The notes under the pieces were generated by a model. That model saw only the letters and a list, made by a program, of their open reading frames with translations. It was not told the origin of the DNA and made no database searches. This document shows positions 38,421 to 47,314 of a stretch of DNA of 64,000 nt, piece by piece (positions within the stretch are counted from its first letter, which is position 1; each line of letters starts with the position of its first letter). The stretch is from NCBI GenBank assembly GCA_014656175.1, contig BNBX01000001.1, positions 124,001 through 188,000 of the forward strand. The letters are read 5' to 3'. Origin of the DNA: Streptomyces werraensis (GTDB lineage: Bacteria; Actinomycetota; Actinomycetes; Streptomycetales; Streptomycetaceae). The position numbers and the translations under genes are program-made.

Positions 38421-40076
38421 TCATCCCTGGGTCTTCTTGATGGCTTCGCGAAGCACCTGGCGGTCGTCGAACGGACGCACCACCCCGGCGATGTCCTGTC
38501 CCAGCTCGTGGCCCTTGCCGGCGACCAGCACGGTGTCGCCGGGCTCGGCCCGGGCGACGGCGGCGGCGATCGCGGCGGCCCGGTCCTCGAAGACCTGGAC
38601 CTCGCCGCGTTCGTGGGCGGGCACCGAGGCCGCGCCCAGGAGCATCGCGGCGAGGATCGCCAGCGGGTCCTCGGAGCGGGGGTTGTCGGAGGTCAGTACG
38701 GCGGTGTCGGCGAGCCGCGCGGCGGCCGCGCCCATCGGCTCCCGCTTGGTGACGTCGCGGTCGCCGCCGCAGCCGAGCACGACGTGCACCCGGCCCTCGG
38801 TGACCTTGCGCAGGGCGCGCAGCACCGACTCCACGGCGTCCGTCTTGTGGGCGTAGTCCACGACCGCCAGGTACGGCTGGCCCACGTCGACGCGCTCCAG
38901 ACGGCCGGGCACGCCCGGCACGGCGGCGACGCCGTCGGCGGCTGCCTGCGGGTCGAGTCCGGCGGCGGCCAGCGCGACGATCGCGGCCAGGGAGTTCGCC
39001 ACGTTGAACGGGCCGGGCAGCGGCGAGCGGGCGGTGATCCGCTCGCCCTCCGGGCCGGCCACGGTGAACGTCGAGTCCAGCGGGCCGACGTGGACGTCCT
39101 CGGCGCGCCAGTCGGCGTCCGGGTGGCCCTCGGCGGAGTAGGTGACGACCGGGACGCCGGCCTCCTTCACCAGGCGGCGGCCGTACTCGTCGTCCACGTT
39201 GACCACGCCGAGCCGGCTGCGGGCGGGCGTGAACAGCTGCGCCTTGGCCTGGAAGTAGTCCTCCATCCCGGAGTGGAACTCCATGTGCTCCGGGCTGAGG
39301 TTGGTGAAGACGGCGATGTCGAAGACGCAGCCGTCGACCCGGCCGAGGACCAGGGCGTGGCTGGAGACCTCCATGGCCACGGCCTCGGTGCCGCGCTCGC
39401 GCATGACCGCGAACAGCGCCTGGAGGTCGGTGGCCTCGGGCGTGGTGCGCTCGGACTTGATGCGCTCGTCGCCGATGCGCATCTCGACCGTGCCGATCAG
39501 TCCCGTCCTGCGGACGGTCCGCAGACCGCCCTCGACGAGGTAGGCGGTGGTGGTCTTGCCGGAGGTGCCGGTGATGCCGATCTGGAGCAGATCGCGGCCG
39601 GGGTGGCCGTAGATGGTGGCGGCCAGTTCGCCCATCCGCGCCCGCGGGTCGTCCACCACCAGCGCGGGCAGCCCGGTCGCGGCGACGCGTTCGGCGCCGG
39701 CCGGGTCGGTGAGCACCGCGGCGGCGCCGAGTCCGGCGGCCTGGGTGACGAAGTCCGCGCCGTGGGCGCGGGCGCCGGGGAGCGCGGCGTACAGGTCCCC
39801 GGGCCGGACGGCGCGCGAGTCGTGGGTGATGCCCGTGACCTCGGCGGCCTGCTCCGGAGCGGGGACACCCAGCTGACCGGCGAGTTCCGCGAGGGTCGTG
39901 GCGGAGACCCGGTCCGGACGGGGCGGTCCCGGATATGTCACGGGTTGGCCCTTCTGGGTGGTTTGGGACTGATCAGCGTGTGGCACGGCGGTGAGCGTAC
40001 CGGGCGTACCGCTCGGCGGGCCAAGCGAGGGGCCGCGGGGGCTCTGGTTCCCGGGGTCGGGGGTGATCGTTGTCAC
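38421..40076 (-). CDS. murE: UDP-MurNAc-dipeptide--diaminopimelate ligase
   Basis: 551 residues from GTG 40076. The first ~55 residues are Pro/Ser/Thr-rich and missing in most MurE, so a later start (GTG near residue 31 or 46) is possible. Core motifs: ITGTSGKTTTAYL, SERTTPEATDLQ, EVSSHALVLGRVDG and DNPRSEDP, the latter marking diaminopimelate rather than lysine specificity. Streptomycetes use the LL form of diaminopimelate (known). Confidence 0.95.
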   Translation of the reverse strand: MTTITPDPGNQSPRGPSLGPPSGTPGTLTAVPHADQSQTTQKGQPVTYPGPPRPDRVSATTLAELAGQLGVPAPEQAAEVTGITHDSRAVRPGDLYAALPGARAHGADFVTQAAGLGAAAVLTDPAGAERVAATGLPALVVDDPRARMGELAATIYGHPGRDLLQIGITGTSGKTTTAYLVEGGLRTVRRTGLIGTVEMRIGDERIKSERTTPEATDLQALFAVMRERGTEAVAMEVSSHALVLGRVDGCVFDIAVFTNLSPEHMEFHSGMEDYFQAKAQLFTPARSRLGVVNVDDEYGRRLVKEAGVPVVTYSAEGHPDADWRAEDVHVGPLDSTFTVAGPEGERITARSPLPGPFNVANSLAAIVALAAAGLDPQAAADGVAAVPGVPGRLERVDVGQPYLAVVDYAHKTDAVESVLRALRKVTEGRVHVVLGCGGDRDVTKREPMGAAAARLADTAVLTSDNPRSEDPLAILAAMLLGAASVPAHERGEVQVFEDRAAAIAAAVARAEPGDTVLVAGKGHELGQDIAGVVRPFDDRQVLREAIKKTQG

Positions 40077-40112
40077 GAGGTGGTTCCTGGTGGCTCGGTG
40101 CTCGGTACGGGG

Positions 40113-42086
40113 TCAGGGCTTGAAGGTGACCGGCAGGGCGGCGGGGGCGGCTCCGGTGGGCGGCACCTGGAGGCTCTTCAGGGAGAACTCCATGACCTCC
40201 TTGAAGACGGGTCCGCAGATCTGGCCGCCGAAGTAGCTGCCCTGGGTGGCGTTCTGGATGACGCAGTAGACGGTGATCCTGGGCTTGTCGGCGGGGGCGA
40301 ACCCGGCGAAGGACGAGGTGTAGCCGTGGTACTTGCCGGTGGCCGGATCCACGCGGTTCGCCGTACCGGTCTTTCCCGCGACCCGGTACCCCGGAATCCG
40401 GGCTTTGGTACCGGTGCCCTCCTCGTCGTCGACGACCGACTCCAGCATCTGCGCGAGGGTTTTCGCCGTCTTCTCGCTGACGACCCGTGTCTTCTCGGGC
40501 TCGGGGGCGGGTGTGAAACGCCCGTCGGGTCCCTTGGAGCCGCGGACGAGGGTGGGCTCGATACGGACGCCGCCGTTGGCGATGGTCGAGTAGACGGAGG
40601 CTGCCTGCATCGCGTTGACGGACACGCCCTGGCCGAAAGGAATCGTGTACTGCTGCGAGGTGGACCACTGGTCCGGCGGGGCCAGGATGCCCTTGGTCTC
40701 GCCCGGGAAGCCCAGCCCGGTGTGGCTGCCGAGGCCGAACTTGCGAAGGTAGTCGTACAGCACCTTGTTGGCCTGGCCCTGGGTCTTGCCCAGCTGGCCG
40801 GTGGCGAGGATGGTGCCGATGTTGCTGGACTTGGCGAGGACGCCGTTGAGCGTCAGGTACCAGGTCGGGTGGTCGATGTCGTCCTTGAACAGCCGGTCGC
40901 CGCGGTGCAGCCGGTTGGGCACCACGACATGGGTGCCGGGGGTGGCGGCGTTCTCCTCCAGCACGGCCGCCATGGACAGCACCTTGGCCGTGGAGCCCGG
41001 CTCGAAGGCGTCCTGGAGGGCCGCGTTGCCGAGCGTCCTGGGGTCGGCGTCGGACAGGTCGTTGGGGTCGAAGCCGGGGGCGTTGGCCATGGCCAGGACC
41101 TCGCCGGTGCGGGTGTCCTGCACGATGACGTAGCCGCGGTCGGCCGCGGACTCCTCCACCTGCCTGCTGATGGCGTTCTGGGCCGCCCACTGGATGTCGC
41201 GGTCGATGGTGAGCTCGATGTCGTCGCCGGGCACGGCCGGGGTCTCCGTGGAGCCCGCGGTGGGCACCAGACGGCCGCCGGACTGGGCGTAGCGGATCTT
41301 GCCCTCCTCGCCGGCCAGCCGGTCCTCGAGCTGGAGCTCGACGCCGCCGCTGCCCTTGCCCTCGGCGTTGACCCAGCCCAGTATCCCGGCGGCGAGCTCG
41401 TTGTTCGGGTACACCCGCTTGCTGGTCGGCACGGAGAAGATGCCGGCCAGCACGTTCACGGTGGACCCGTCGGTCTCGGACTTGGTGGCGAGGGCGGACC
41501 TGAGGTCCTTGATCTGCTTCCAGACCTGCGGGGTCTGCCGCCCGGCCAGCTTCACGTAGCGCAGCGACGGGTTGTCCGGCCGCAGCTTGCGGACCAGGTC
41601 CTCCTGGTCGGCGCCGAGGATCGGGGCGAGCAGCGCCGCGGCCTGCTCGGGCCCGTCGTCGATCTTCAGCTCGTCCGGGGCGAACATCGTGGGGTCGGCC
41701 GTGATGTCGTAGGCGTCCTCGCTGGTGGCGAGGGCCACGCCGTTGCGGTCGGTGATCTCGCCGCGTTCGGCGGCCAGCACCTGCCCCACGTAGCGGTTGC
41801 GCTCGGCCTTGCCGGCGTACGTGCTCGCGTCGACGGCCTGGACCTGCACCAGGCGGACGACGAACGCGAGCATGACGAGGGTCAGGCCGACGCCGACCAG
41901 GCGGAGCCGGGGGCGCGGGCTGCCCAGCCGGATGGTCTTCGGGGCGCCGGGGCGCGGTCCGCCGGGCCTGCGGGCCGGGCGGGCGCCGGGGCCGGGGCCG
42001 GTGCGGCCGCGGGCGGCCGGGCGGACGGGCCGGGCGGGTCCCGGCACCCGGCGGCGGGGCGGTTGCCTGTCGGACACTTCCGTCAC
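40113..42086 (-). CDS. ftsI: Septal transpeptidase FtsI (class B PBP)
   Basis: 657 residues from GTG 42086, overlapping ftsL (GTGA). A Pro/Arg/Gly-rich cytoplasmic tail (1-58) precedes one membrane helix (about 62-82). The PBP dimerisation domain begins RNRYVGQVLAAERGEITDRNG. The transpeptidase domain has STAK (365-368), SSN (420-422) and KTGT (572-575). It crosslinks septal peptidoglycan with FtsW as partner. The N-terminal tail is longer and more basic than in E. coli. Confidence 0.96.
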   Translation of the reverse strand: MTEVSDRQPPRRRVPGPARPVRPAARGRTGPGPGARPARRPGGPRPGAPKTIRLGSPRPRLRLVGVGLTLVMLAFVVRLVQVQAVDASTYAGKAERNRYVGQVLAAERGEITDRNGVALATSEDAYDITADPTMFAPDELKIDDGPEQAAALLAPILGADQEDLVRKLRPDNPSLRYVKLAGRQTPQVWKQIKDLRSALATKSETDGSTVNVLAGIFSVPTSKRVYPNNELAAGILGWVNAEGKGSGGVELQLEDRLAGEEGKIRYAQSGGRLVPTAGSTETPAVPGDDIELTIDRDIQWAAQNAISRQVEESAADRGYVIVQDTRTGEVLAMANAPGFDPNDLSDADPRTLGNAALQDAFEPGSTAKVLSMAAVLEENAATPGTHVVVPNRLHRGDRLFKDDIDHPTWYLTLNGVLAKSSNIGTILATGQLGKTQGQANKVLYDYLRKFGLGSHTGLGFPGETKGILAPPDQWSTSQQYTIPFGQGVSVNAMQAASVYSTIANGGVRIEPTLVRGSKGPDGRFTPAPEPEKTRVVSEKTAKTLAQMLESVVDDEEGTGTKARIPGYRVAGKTGTANRVDPATGKYHGYTSSFAGFAPADKPRITVYCVIQNATQGSYFGGQICGPVFKEVMEFSLKSLQVPPTGAAPAALPVTFKP

Positions 42087-42574
42087 CTGCCGGGGGTCGG
42101 GGCGTGCGGGGAACGGGGGGCGGACTGCGGCGACGGCGGGGCCGTCGCCGTGGCCAGCGCCTCGGGCGCGAGGACGAGGGGGGCGCGGGCGGGGGAGGCC
42201 TCGCCGGGCACACCCTTGACCTTGCCGTCGGGGCCGAGGAAGGCGGGGTCGCCGCCGGGCACCATGCCGAGCTCGCGGGCGCGGCGCTGGAGGGCGTCGG
42301 GAGCGGAGTAGGCGTCGATGTCGCGCTGCAGGGCCTGTTCCTCGTCCGTGAGCTCCTTGGTCTCGCGCTGGAGGTCGTCGAGGTGGAACGCGCCCTCGCT
42401 GAGCGCGGAGTTCAGCACCAGCAGGCCGATCAGACCGCCGCCGAGGAGCAGGACCACGAGGAGCACGAAGGGGGTGCGGGCCGCCTGGGCGCGGCCGGTG
42501 GGCAGGAGGTGCGCGAGCCGGGCCGCCCGCCCCCGCAGCTCGGGCCGCCCCTTCAGTTCGGGTTTACTGGTCAC
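42083..42574 (-). CDS. ftsL: FtsL-like septum protein
   Basis: 163 residues from GTG 42574. A basic N-terminus, one membrane helix (about 35-56) and a coiled coil (about 65-105: DDLQRETKELTDEEQALQRD) give the FtsL/DivIC layout. The C-terminal ~50 residues are Pro/Ala-rich. The identification rests on position between rsmH and ftsI plus topology, because FtsL sequences are poorly conserved. Confidence 0.88.
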   Translation of the reverse strand: MTSKPELKGRPELRGRAARLAHLLPTGRAQAARTPFVLLVVLLLGGGLIGLLVLNSALSEGAFHLDDLQRETKELTDEEQALQRDIDAYSAPDALQRRARELGMVPGGDPAFLGPDGKVKGVPGEASPARAPLVLAPEALATATAPPSPQSAPRSPHAPTPGR

Positions 42575-42659
42575 TCACGCTCCCCTGAGTTCGCTCGTCC
42601 CGTCCGTTCACCCGGCCGTCACCCGTTTCCTGGCCGGCCCGTGCCTCACCGGAGCCGCC

Positions 42660-43664
42660 TCACCCGACGTCCTCCCGGATGCGCTCCGCGCCGCGCAGCC
42701 GCGCGGGAGCCGCACGGCGGTTCTCGGCGATCTCCTCCTCGGTGGGAAGTTCGGCACCGCGCGTGAGCAGCTTGAGCCGCGGCTGGTACTGCTCGGGGAC
42801 GACCGGCAGGCCGGGCGGGGCGGTGGTCGCGGCGCCCGCCGCGAACACCTGCTTGACCAGCCGGTCCTCCAGGGAGTGGTACGACAGCACGGCGATGCGG
42901 CCGCCGACGTCCAGGGACTTCACGGCCGCCGGGACGGCGCGCTCCAGCACCGACAGCTCGCCGTTGACCTCGATCCGCAGGGCCTGGAAGGTGCGCTTGG
43001 CCGGGTTGCCGCCGGTGCGCTTGGCGGCCTGCGGCAGCGCGTCGCGGATCAGCTCGACCAGACGGGCGCTGGTGGTGAAGGGCTCCTTCTCGCGCTCCCG
43101 GACGACGGCGGCCACGATCCGCTTGGCCTGCTTCTCCTCGCCGTAGGCGCGCAGGATGCGGACCAGCTCGCCGGGCGGGTAGGTGTTGAGGACCTCGGCG
43201 GCGCTGACGCCGGCCGTCTGGTCCATGCGCATGTCGAGGGGGGCGTCCTGGGCGTAGGCGAAGCCGCGGTCGGCCTCGTCCAGCTGCATCGATGACACCC
43301 CGAGGTCGAACAGGATCCCCTGCACGCGAGGGATGCCGAGCCGGCCGAGGACGTCGGGAAGCTCGTCGTAGACGGCGTGCACCAGGGTGGCCCGGTCGCC
43401 GAACGGGGCGAGCCGCTCGCCGGACAGGCGCAGCGCCTCCTTGTCGCGGTCCAGGGCCACGAGCCGGGCCTCGGGGAAGCGGCTGAGCAGCGCCTCGCTG
43501 TGGCCGCCGAGGCCGAGCGTGCAGTCGACGACCACCGCGCCGGGCCGCTCCAGGGCGGGCGCCAGCAGGTCCAGGCACCGCTGGAGCATCACCGGGACGT
43601 GTCGGCCACCGCCCTCCCGTCGCCCGCCACCGCCCTTGTTCGGAAGCGCTTCGCGCCCGTTCAC
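42660..43664 (-). CDS. rsmH: 16S rRNA (cytosine-1402-N4) methyltransferase
   Basis: 334 residues from GTG 43664, which has AGAGGG about five bases upstream; GTG 43700 would add 12 residues. The family start [13 protein letters not shown], the SAM motif [16 protein letters not shown], and [31 protein letters not shown] and [11 protein letters not shown] are diagnostic for RsmH (MraW). It modifies the ribosomal P site and heads the dcw cluster. mraZ, usually in front of it, is absent. Confidence 0.96.
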   Translation of the reverse strand: MNGREALPNKGGGGRREGGGRHVPVMLQRCLDLLAPALERPGAVVVDCTLGLGGHSEALLSRFPEARLVALDRDKEALRLSGERLAPFGDRATLVHAVYDELPDVLGRLGIPRVQGILFDLGVSSMQLDEADRGFAYAQDAPLDMRMDQTAGVSAAEVLNTYPPGELVRILRAYGEEKQAKRIVAAVVREREKEPFTTSARLVELIRDALPQAAKRTGGNPAKRTFQALRIEVNGELSVLERAVPAAVKSLDVGGRIAVLSYHSLEDRLVKQVFAAGAATTAPPGLPVVPEQYQPRLKLLTRGAELPTEEEIAENRRAAPARLRGAERIREDVG

Positions 43665-43700
43665 TTCGGCCCTCTCAGATCCGGCGTGACGCTCACGCAC

Positions 43701-44078
43701 CGCCGGTTCCCCGCCCTCCCCGGTGAGGGGGCGGCCGGCGCCGGAGGCGTCGGCCGGGCGGCGGCGGGAGAAGGCCGAGCCGTACGTACGCGCCGCGCAC
43801 GCGGGGAGATCCCCCGGTCGGCGCCGGGGGATCCGGGGGAGTCACTGCAGCGGGCGGTCTCACCTCCCGCTTCGCGTCACTTTAGTCCACGGTCCGGCCC
43901 GGTCAATCAACCGGACTGCGCGTCGTGGCCCGCGCGGGTCAAGAGGCGGATCGGACACATCACCCGTAGGCAGGGGGTCACACCACTCCTGTGGGTTACC
44001 TCACACCCAGCACCGTCGGCGTTCTTTGTCCCCTCTCACAACGGGCTCGGCGCACTCCTGACCAGTACCGTCAGGAGT
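43701..44078. promoter_or_regulatory. Divergent promoter region of rsmH and the carbonic anhydrase gene
   Basis: For the dcw cluster, TTGACC (43906-43901, minus strand) is followed after 16 bases by TAAAGT (43884-43879), a strong candidate promoter that gives a leader of roughly 170-210 bases. For the carbonic anhydrase, TACCGT at 44066-44071 is a possible -10 close to the ATG. The rest shows no supported gene. The -35 lies within CCGGT-CAATCA-ACCGG, a small dyad. Confidence 0.6.
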
Positions 44079-44627
44079 ATGACGACTTCTGCATCCGTAC
44101 CCGCGGGATCCGGGAACGCCGCCGTCGGCTCCGGCACCGTGACCGACCGCCTGATCGAAGCCAACGCGCGCTATGCCGCCGCGTTCGCCGATCCGGGCAT
44201 GGACGCGCGCCCGGTGCTCCACGTCGCCGTGGTGGCGTGCATGGACGCCCGCCTCGACCTGCACGACGCGCTGGGCCTGTCGCTAGGCGACTGTCACACC
44301 ATCCGCAACGCCGGCGGTGTGGTCACCGACGACGTGATCCGCTCGCTGACCATCAGCCAGCGGGCGCTGGGTACCCGCAGCGTCGTCCTCATCCACCACA
44401 CCAACTGCGGTCTGGAGTCCCTCACCGAGGAGTTCCGGCACGAGCTCGAGATGGAGGTGGGACAGCGTCCGGCGTGGGCCGTCGAGGCCTTCCGGGACGT
44501 GGACCAGGACGTCCGCCAGTCGATGCAGCGGGTGCGGACCTCGCCGTTCCTGCTGCACACCGACGACGTGCGCGGGTTCGTCTTCGACGTGAAGACGGGT
44601 CTGCTGCGTGAGGTCGACCCCGCCTGA
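44079..44627 (+). CDS. Beta-carbonic anhydrase
   Basis: 182 residues from ATG 44079; AGGAG ends only one base before it, so translation may be leaderless or start imprecisely. Beta-class zinc ligands are in place: Cys54 and the Asp56-Arg58 dyad in ACMDARLD, His107 and Cys110 in HHTNC. It interconverts CO2 and bicarbonate. The short form (under 190 residues) is common in actinobacteria. It is divergent from the dcw promoter. Confidence 0.87.
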   Translation: MTTSASVPAGSGNAAVGSGTVTDRLIEANARYAAAFADPGMDARPVLHVAVVACMDARLDLHDALGLSLGDCHTIRNAGGVVTDDVIRSLTISQRALGTRSVVLIHHTNCGLESLTEEFRHELEMEVGQRPAWAVEAFRDVDQDVRQSMQRVRTSPFLLHTDDVRGFVFDVKTGLLREVDPA

Positions 44628-44882
44628 CCGGCCCCGTCCCGGGCCGGCCGTACCCGGAGAGCCGTCGAACGTCGTAAGAGCTGACATATCGCTGTCAGTT
44701 GTCCACAGGCGAGTGACACGAAACGGTAACGGCGGCAAGAATGCGGAAGTGGTGTCACGCGGAACTGTTCCCTCGTGACATCCGTGATTCGGGGTGGGCC
44801 GGTCCGCGGGGTACGGGATCGGCCGGCACATTTGGGGAACCCCCGCTCATCGCGGAGCGTGGGTAAGGCCGAGGAGGGCCGG
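44628..44882. promoter_or_regulatory. Gap before moxR with a hairpin and a dyad
   Basis: CCGGCC-n8-GGCCGG (44628-44647) right after the stop is a likely terminator. CTGACA-TATCGC-TGTCAG (44681-44698) is a perfect operator-like dyad. Directly after it TTGTCC (44699-44704) could be the -35 of the moxR operon, but the -10 is poor. The moxR GTG has AGGAGGG upstream. Confidence 0.5.
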
Positions 44883-45950
44883 GTGACGACCTATGACGAT
44901 CGTGCAAGCCATGGGGGCGCCCCCGACCGGGCATACGGGGCGGTCGGGGAGGACCTGACCGCCGTCGTGGAGCGCGTGCGTGGTGCGGTGGAAGGCGTGA
45001 TCGAGGGGAAGCCCGAGGTCGTACGGCTTTCGCTGACCGTGCTGCTCGCCGAGGGACATCTGCTCATCGAGGACGTCCCGGGAGTCGGCAAGACGATGCT
45101 GGCGAAGGCACTGGCGCGGTCGATCGACTGCTCGGTGCGGCGCATCCAGTTCACACCGGACCTGCTGCCCTCGGACATCACCGGTGTGTCCATCTGGGAC
45201 CAGCAGCGCCGTGACTTCGAGTTCAAGCCGGGCGCGATCTTCGCGCAGATCGTCATCGGCGACGAGATCAACCGCGCCTCGCCGAAGACGCAGTCCGCGC
45301 TGCTGGAGTCGATGGAGGAGCGCCAGGTCACCATCGACGGCAAGACCTACGAACTGCCCAGCCCCTTCATGGTGGTGGCGACGCAGAACCCGGTCGAGAT
45401 GGAGGGCACCTACCCGCTGCCGGAGGCCCAGCGCGACCGCTTCATGGCCCGCGTGTCGGTCGGCTACCCGAGCGCGGAGGCCGAGCTGCAGATGCTCGAC
45501 GTGCACGGCGGCGTCTCCCCGCTGGAGGACCTCCAGCCGGTGGCGCACGCGCACGACATCGTGAAGCTCATCGAGGCGGTGCGCGGCGTGTACGTGGCCG
45601 AGCCGATCCGGCGGTACGCGGTCGACCTGGTCGCCGCCACCCGCACGCACCCCGACCTGAGACTCGGCGCGTCGCCGCGCGCGACGCTGCACCTGCTGCG
45701 GGCGACGAAGGCGGCGGCGGCCCTGGCGGGCCGTGACTACGCGCTGCCGGACGACGTGCAGGCGCTCGCCGCGGCCGTGCTCGCCCACCGTCTGCTGCCC
45801 ACCGCCCAGGCGCAGCTCAACCGCCGCACCGCCGAGCAGGTGGTGCAGGAGATCCTGCAGCGCACCACGGTGCCCGCGGCGGCCGGCCAGCCCGCCGGGC
45901 TCGGCCTGGGCCGCGGAGGCTACGGCCGGCAGCCGTCCCGGAGGCTGTGA
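44883..45950 (+). CDS. moxR: MoxR family AAA+ ATPase
   Basis: 355 residues from GTG 44883 (AGGAGGG upstream); the longer frame from 44775 is not supported. AAA+ motifs: Walker A EDVPGVGKTMLAKAL, Walker B AQIVIGDEINRASPKTQSALLE, sensor 1 VVATQNPVEMEGTYPLPEAQRDRF. The C-terminal tail is Gly/Arg-rich. MoxR ATPases act as chaperones for metal insertion or protein assembly. The downstream DUF58 gene starts within its stop codon, so the pair is coupled. Confidence 0.95.
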   Translation: MTTYDDRASHGGAPDRAYGAVGEDLTAVVERVRGAVEGVIEGKPEVVRLSLTVLLAEGHLLIEDVPGVGKTMLAKALARSIDCSVRRIQFTPDLLPSDITGVSIWDQQRRDFEFKPGAIFAQIVIGDEINRASPKTQSALLESMEERQVTIDGKTYELPSPFMVVATQNPVEMEGTYPLPEAQRDRFMARVSVGYPSAEAELQMLDVHGGVSPLEDLQPVAHAHDIVKLIEAVRGVYVAEPIRRYAVDLVAATRTHPDLRLGASPRATLHLLRATKAAAALAGRDYALPDDVQALAAAVLAHRLLPTAQAQLNRRTAEQVVQEILQRTTVPAAAGQPAGLGLGRGGYGRQPSRRL

Positions 45951-47314
45951 TGAGCACCGCCGGCGCGGTCCACGCCGACGACGACCGGGGCGACCGGAGC
46001 GGGCTGAGGACCGCCCTGGCGGGGCTCACCACGCGGGGGCGCTCCTTCCTGGCGGCCGGGATCGCGGCCGCGGTCTGCGCGTACGTGCTGGGGCAGAGCG
46101 ACCTGCTGCGGGTCGGCCTGCTGCTGGCGGTGCTGCCGCTGGTGTGCGCGGCCGTGCTCTACCGCACCCGCTACCGGGTCGCGGGCAGCCGCCGCCTCTC
46201 CCCCGGCCGGGTGCCGGCGGGCACCGAGGCGCGCGTGCACCTGCGCATGGACAACGTCTCCCGGATGCCCACGGGCCTGCTGATGCTCCAGGACCGGGTG
46301 CCCTACGTGCTCGGCCCGCGCCCGCGGTTCGTGCTGGACCGGATGGAGGCGGGCGGACGCCGTGAGGTGTCCTACCGGGTCCGCTCCGACCTGCGCGGCC
46401 GCTACCCGCTGGGTCCGCTCCAGCTGCGGCTGTCCGACCCGTTCGGGATGTGCGAACTGAACCGCTCGTTCTCCTCGTACGACACGCTCACGGTGACGCC
46501 CCGGGTGGAGGCGCTGCCGCCGGTGCGGCTGAGCGGCGAGTCCAAGGGGTACGGCGACGGGCTGCAGCGCTCGCTGGCGCTGGCCGGCGAGGACGACGTG
46601 ATCCCCCGCGGCTACCGCTACGGCGACGACCTGCGCCGCGTCCACTGGCGCTCCACCGCCCGCTACGGCGAGCTGATGGTGCGCCGCGAGGAGCAGCCGC
46701 AGCGCGCCCGCTGCACGGTGCTGCTGGACACCCGCGCCATCGCCTACGAGGGCGCCGGGCCGGACTCGGCGTTCGAGTGGGCGGTGTCGGGCGCGGCCTC
46801 GGTGCTGGTGCACATGCTGGAGCGGGGCTTCTCGGTGCGGCTGCTGACGGACACCGGCGACTCGGTGCCCGGAGAGGGCGCCGACGGCTTCTCGGGGGTG
46901 CACCAGGAGTCGGCGGACGCGGCCGGGCTGATGATGGACACGCTGGCCGTGGTCGACCACTCCGACGAGGAGGGCCTGTCCCGCGCCTACGACGTGCTGC
47001 GGTCCGGCAGCGAGGGCCTGCTGGTGGCGTTCCTCGGCGACCTGGACGACGAGCAGGCCGCCGTGCTGGCCCGGATGCGGCAGCGCAGCGGCGGCGCCGT
47101 CGCGTTCCTGCTGGACAGCGACGACTGGCTGCGGGAGCCGTCCGACGTGCCCGGCCCCGACGCGCGGCCGGGCGAGGAGCACCTGCGGATGCTGCGCGAG
47201 TCGGGCTGGACGGCCGTGGGGGTGCCGCGGGGCGCCTCGCTGGAGCGGCTGTGGCGGCAGGCGGACCGTGAGCGCTCCGGCCTGGTGGCGGCGAGCGGTG
47301 GGGAGGGACCGTGA
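45950..47314 (+). CDS. DUF58 membrane protein (VWA-like)
   Basis: 454 residues from ATG 45950 (TGATG overlap). Two N-terminal membrane helices (about 30-70) precede a DUF58/VWA-like domain with the family motif DLRRVHWRSTARYGELMVRR and a putative VLLDTRA strand. DUF58 proteins accompany MoxR and transglutaminase-like genes across bacteria and probably form a complex at the membrane. The molecular task is unknown. Confidence 0.93.
   Translation: MSTAGAVHADDDRGDRSGLRTALAGLTTRGRSFLAAGIAAAVCAYVLGQSDLLRVGLLLAVLPLVCAAVLYRTRYRVAGSRRLSPGRVPAGTEARVHLRMDNVSRMPTGLLMLQDRVPYVLGPRPRFVLDRMEAGGRREVSYRVRSDLRGRYPLGPLQLRLSDPFGMCELNRSFSSYDTLTVTPRVEALPPVRLSGESKGYGDGLQRSLALAGEDDVIPRGYRYGDDLRRVHWRSTARYGELMVRREEQPQRARCTVLLDTRAIAYEGAGPDSAFEWAVSGAASVLVHMLERGFSVRLLTDTGDSVPGEGADGFSGVHQESADAAGLMMDTLAVVDHSDEEGLSRAYDVLRSGSEGLLVAFLGDLDDEQAAVLARMRQRSGGAVAFLLDSDDWLREPSDVPGPDARPGEEHLRMLRESGWTAVGVPRGASLERLWRQADRERSGLVAASGGEGP

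Noticed and set aside
37911..42311. 1466-residue open frame opposite murF, murE and ftsI
   Set aside because: It spans several real genes and gaps on the other strand, which no true gene would do; it is a GC-skew artefact.
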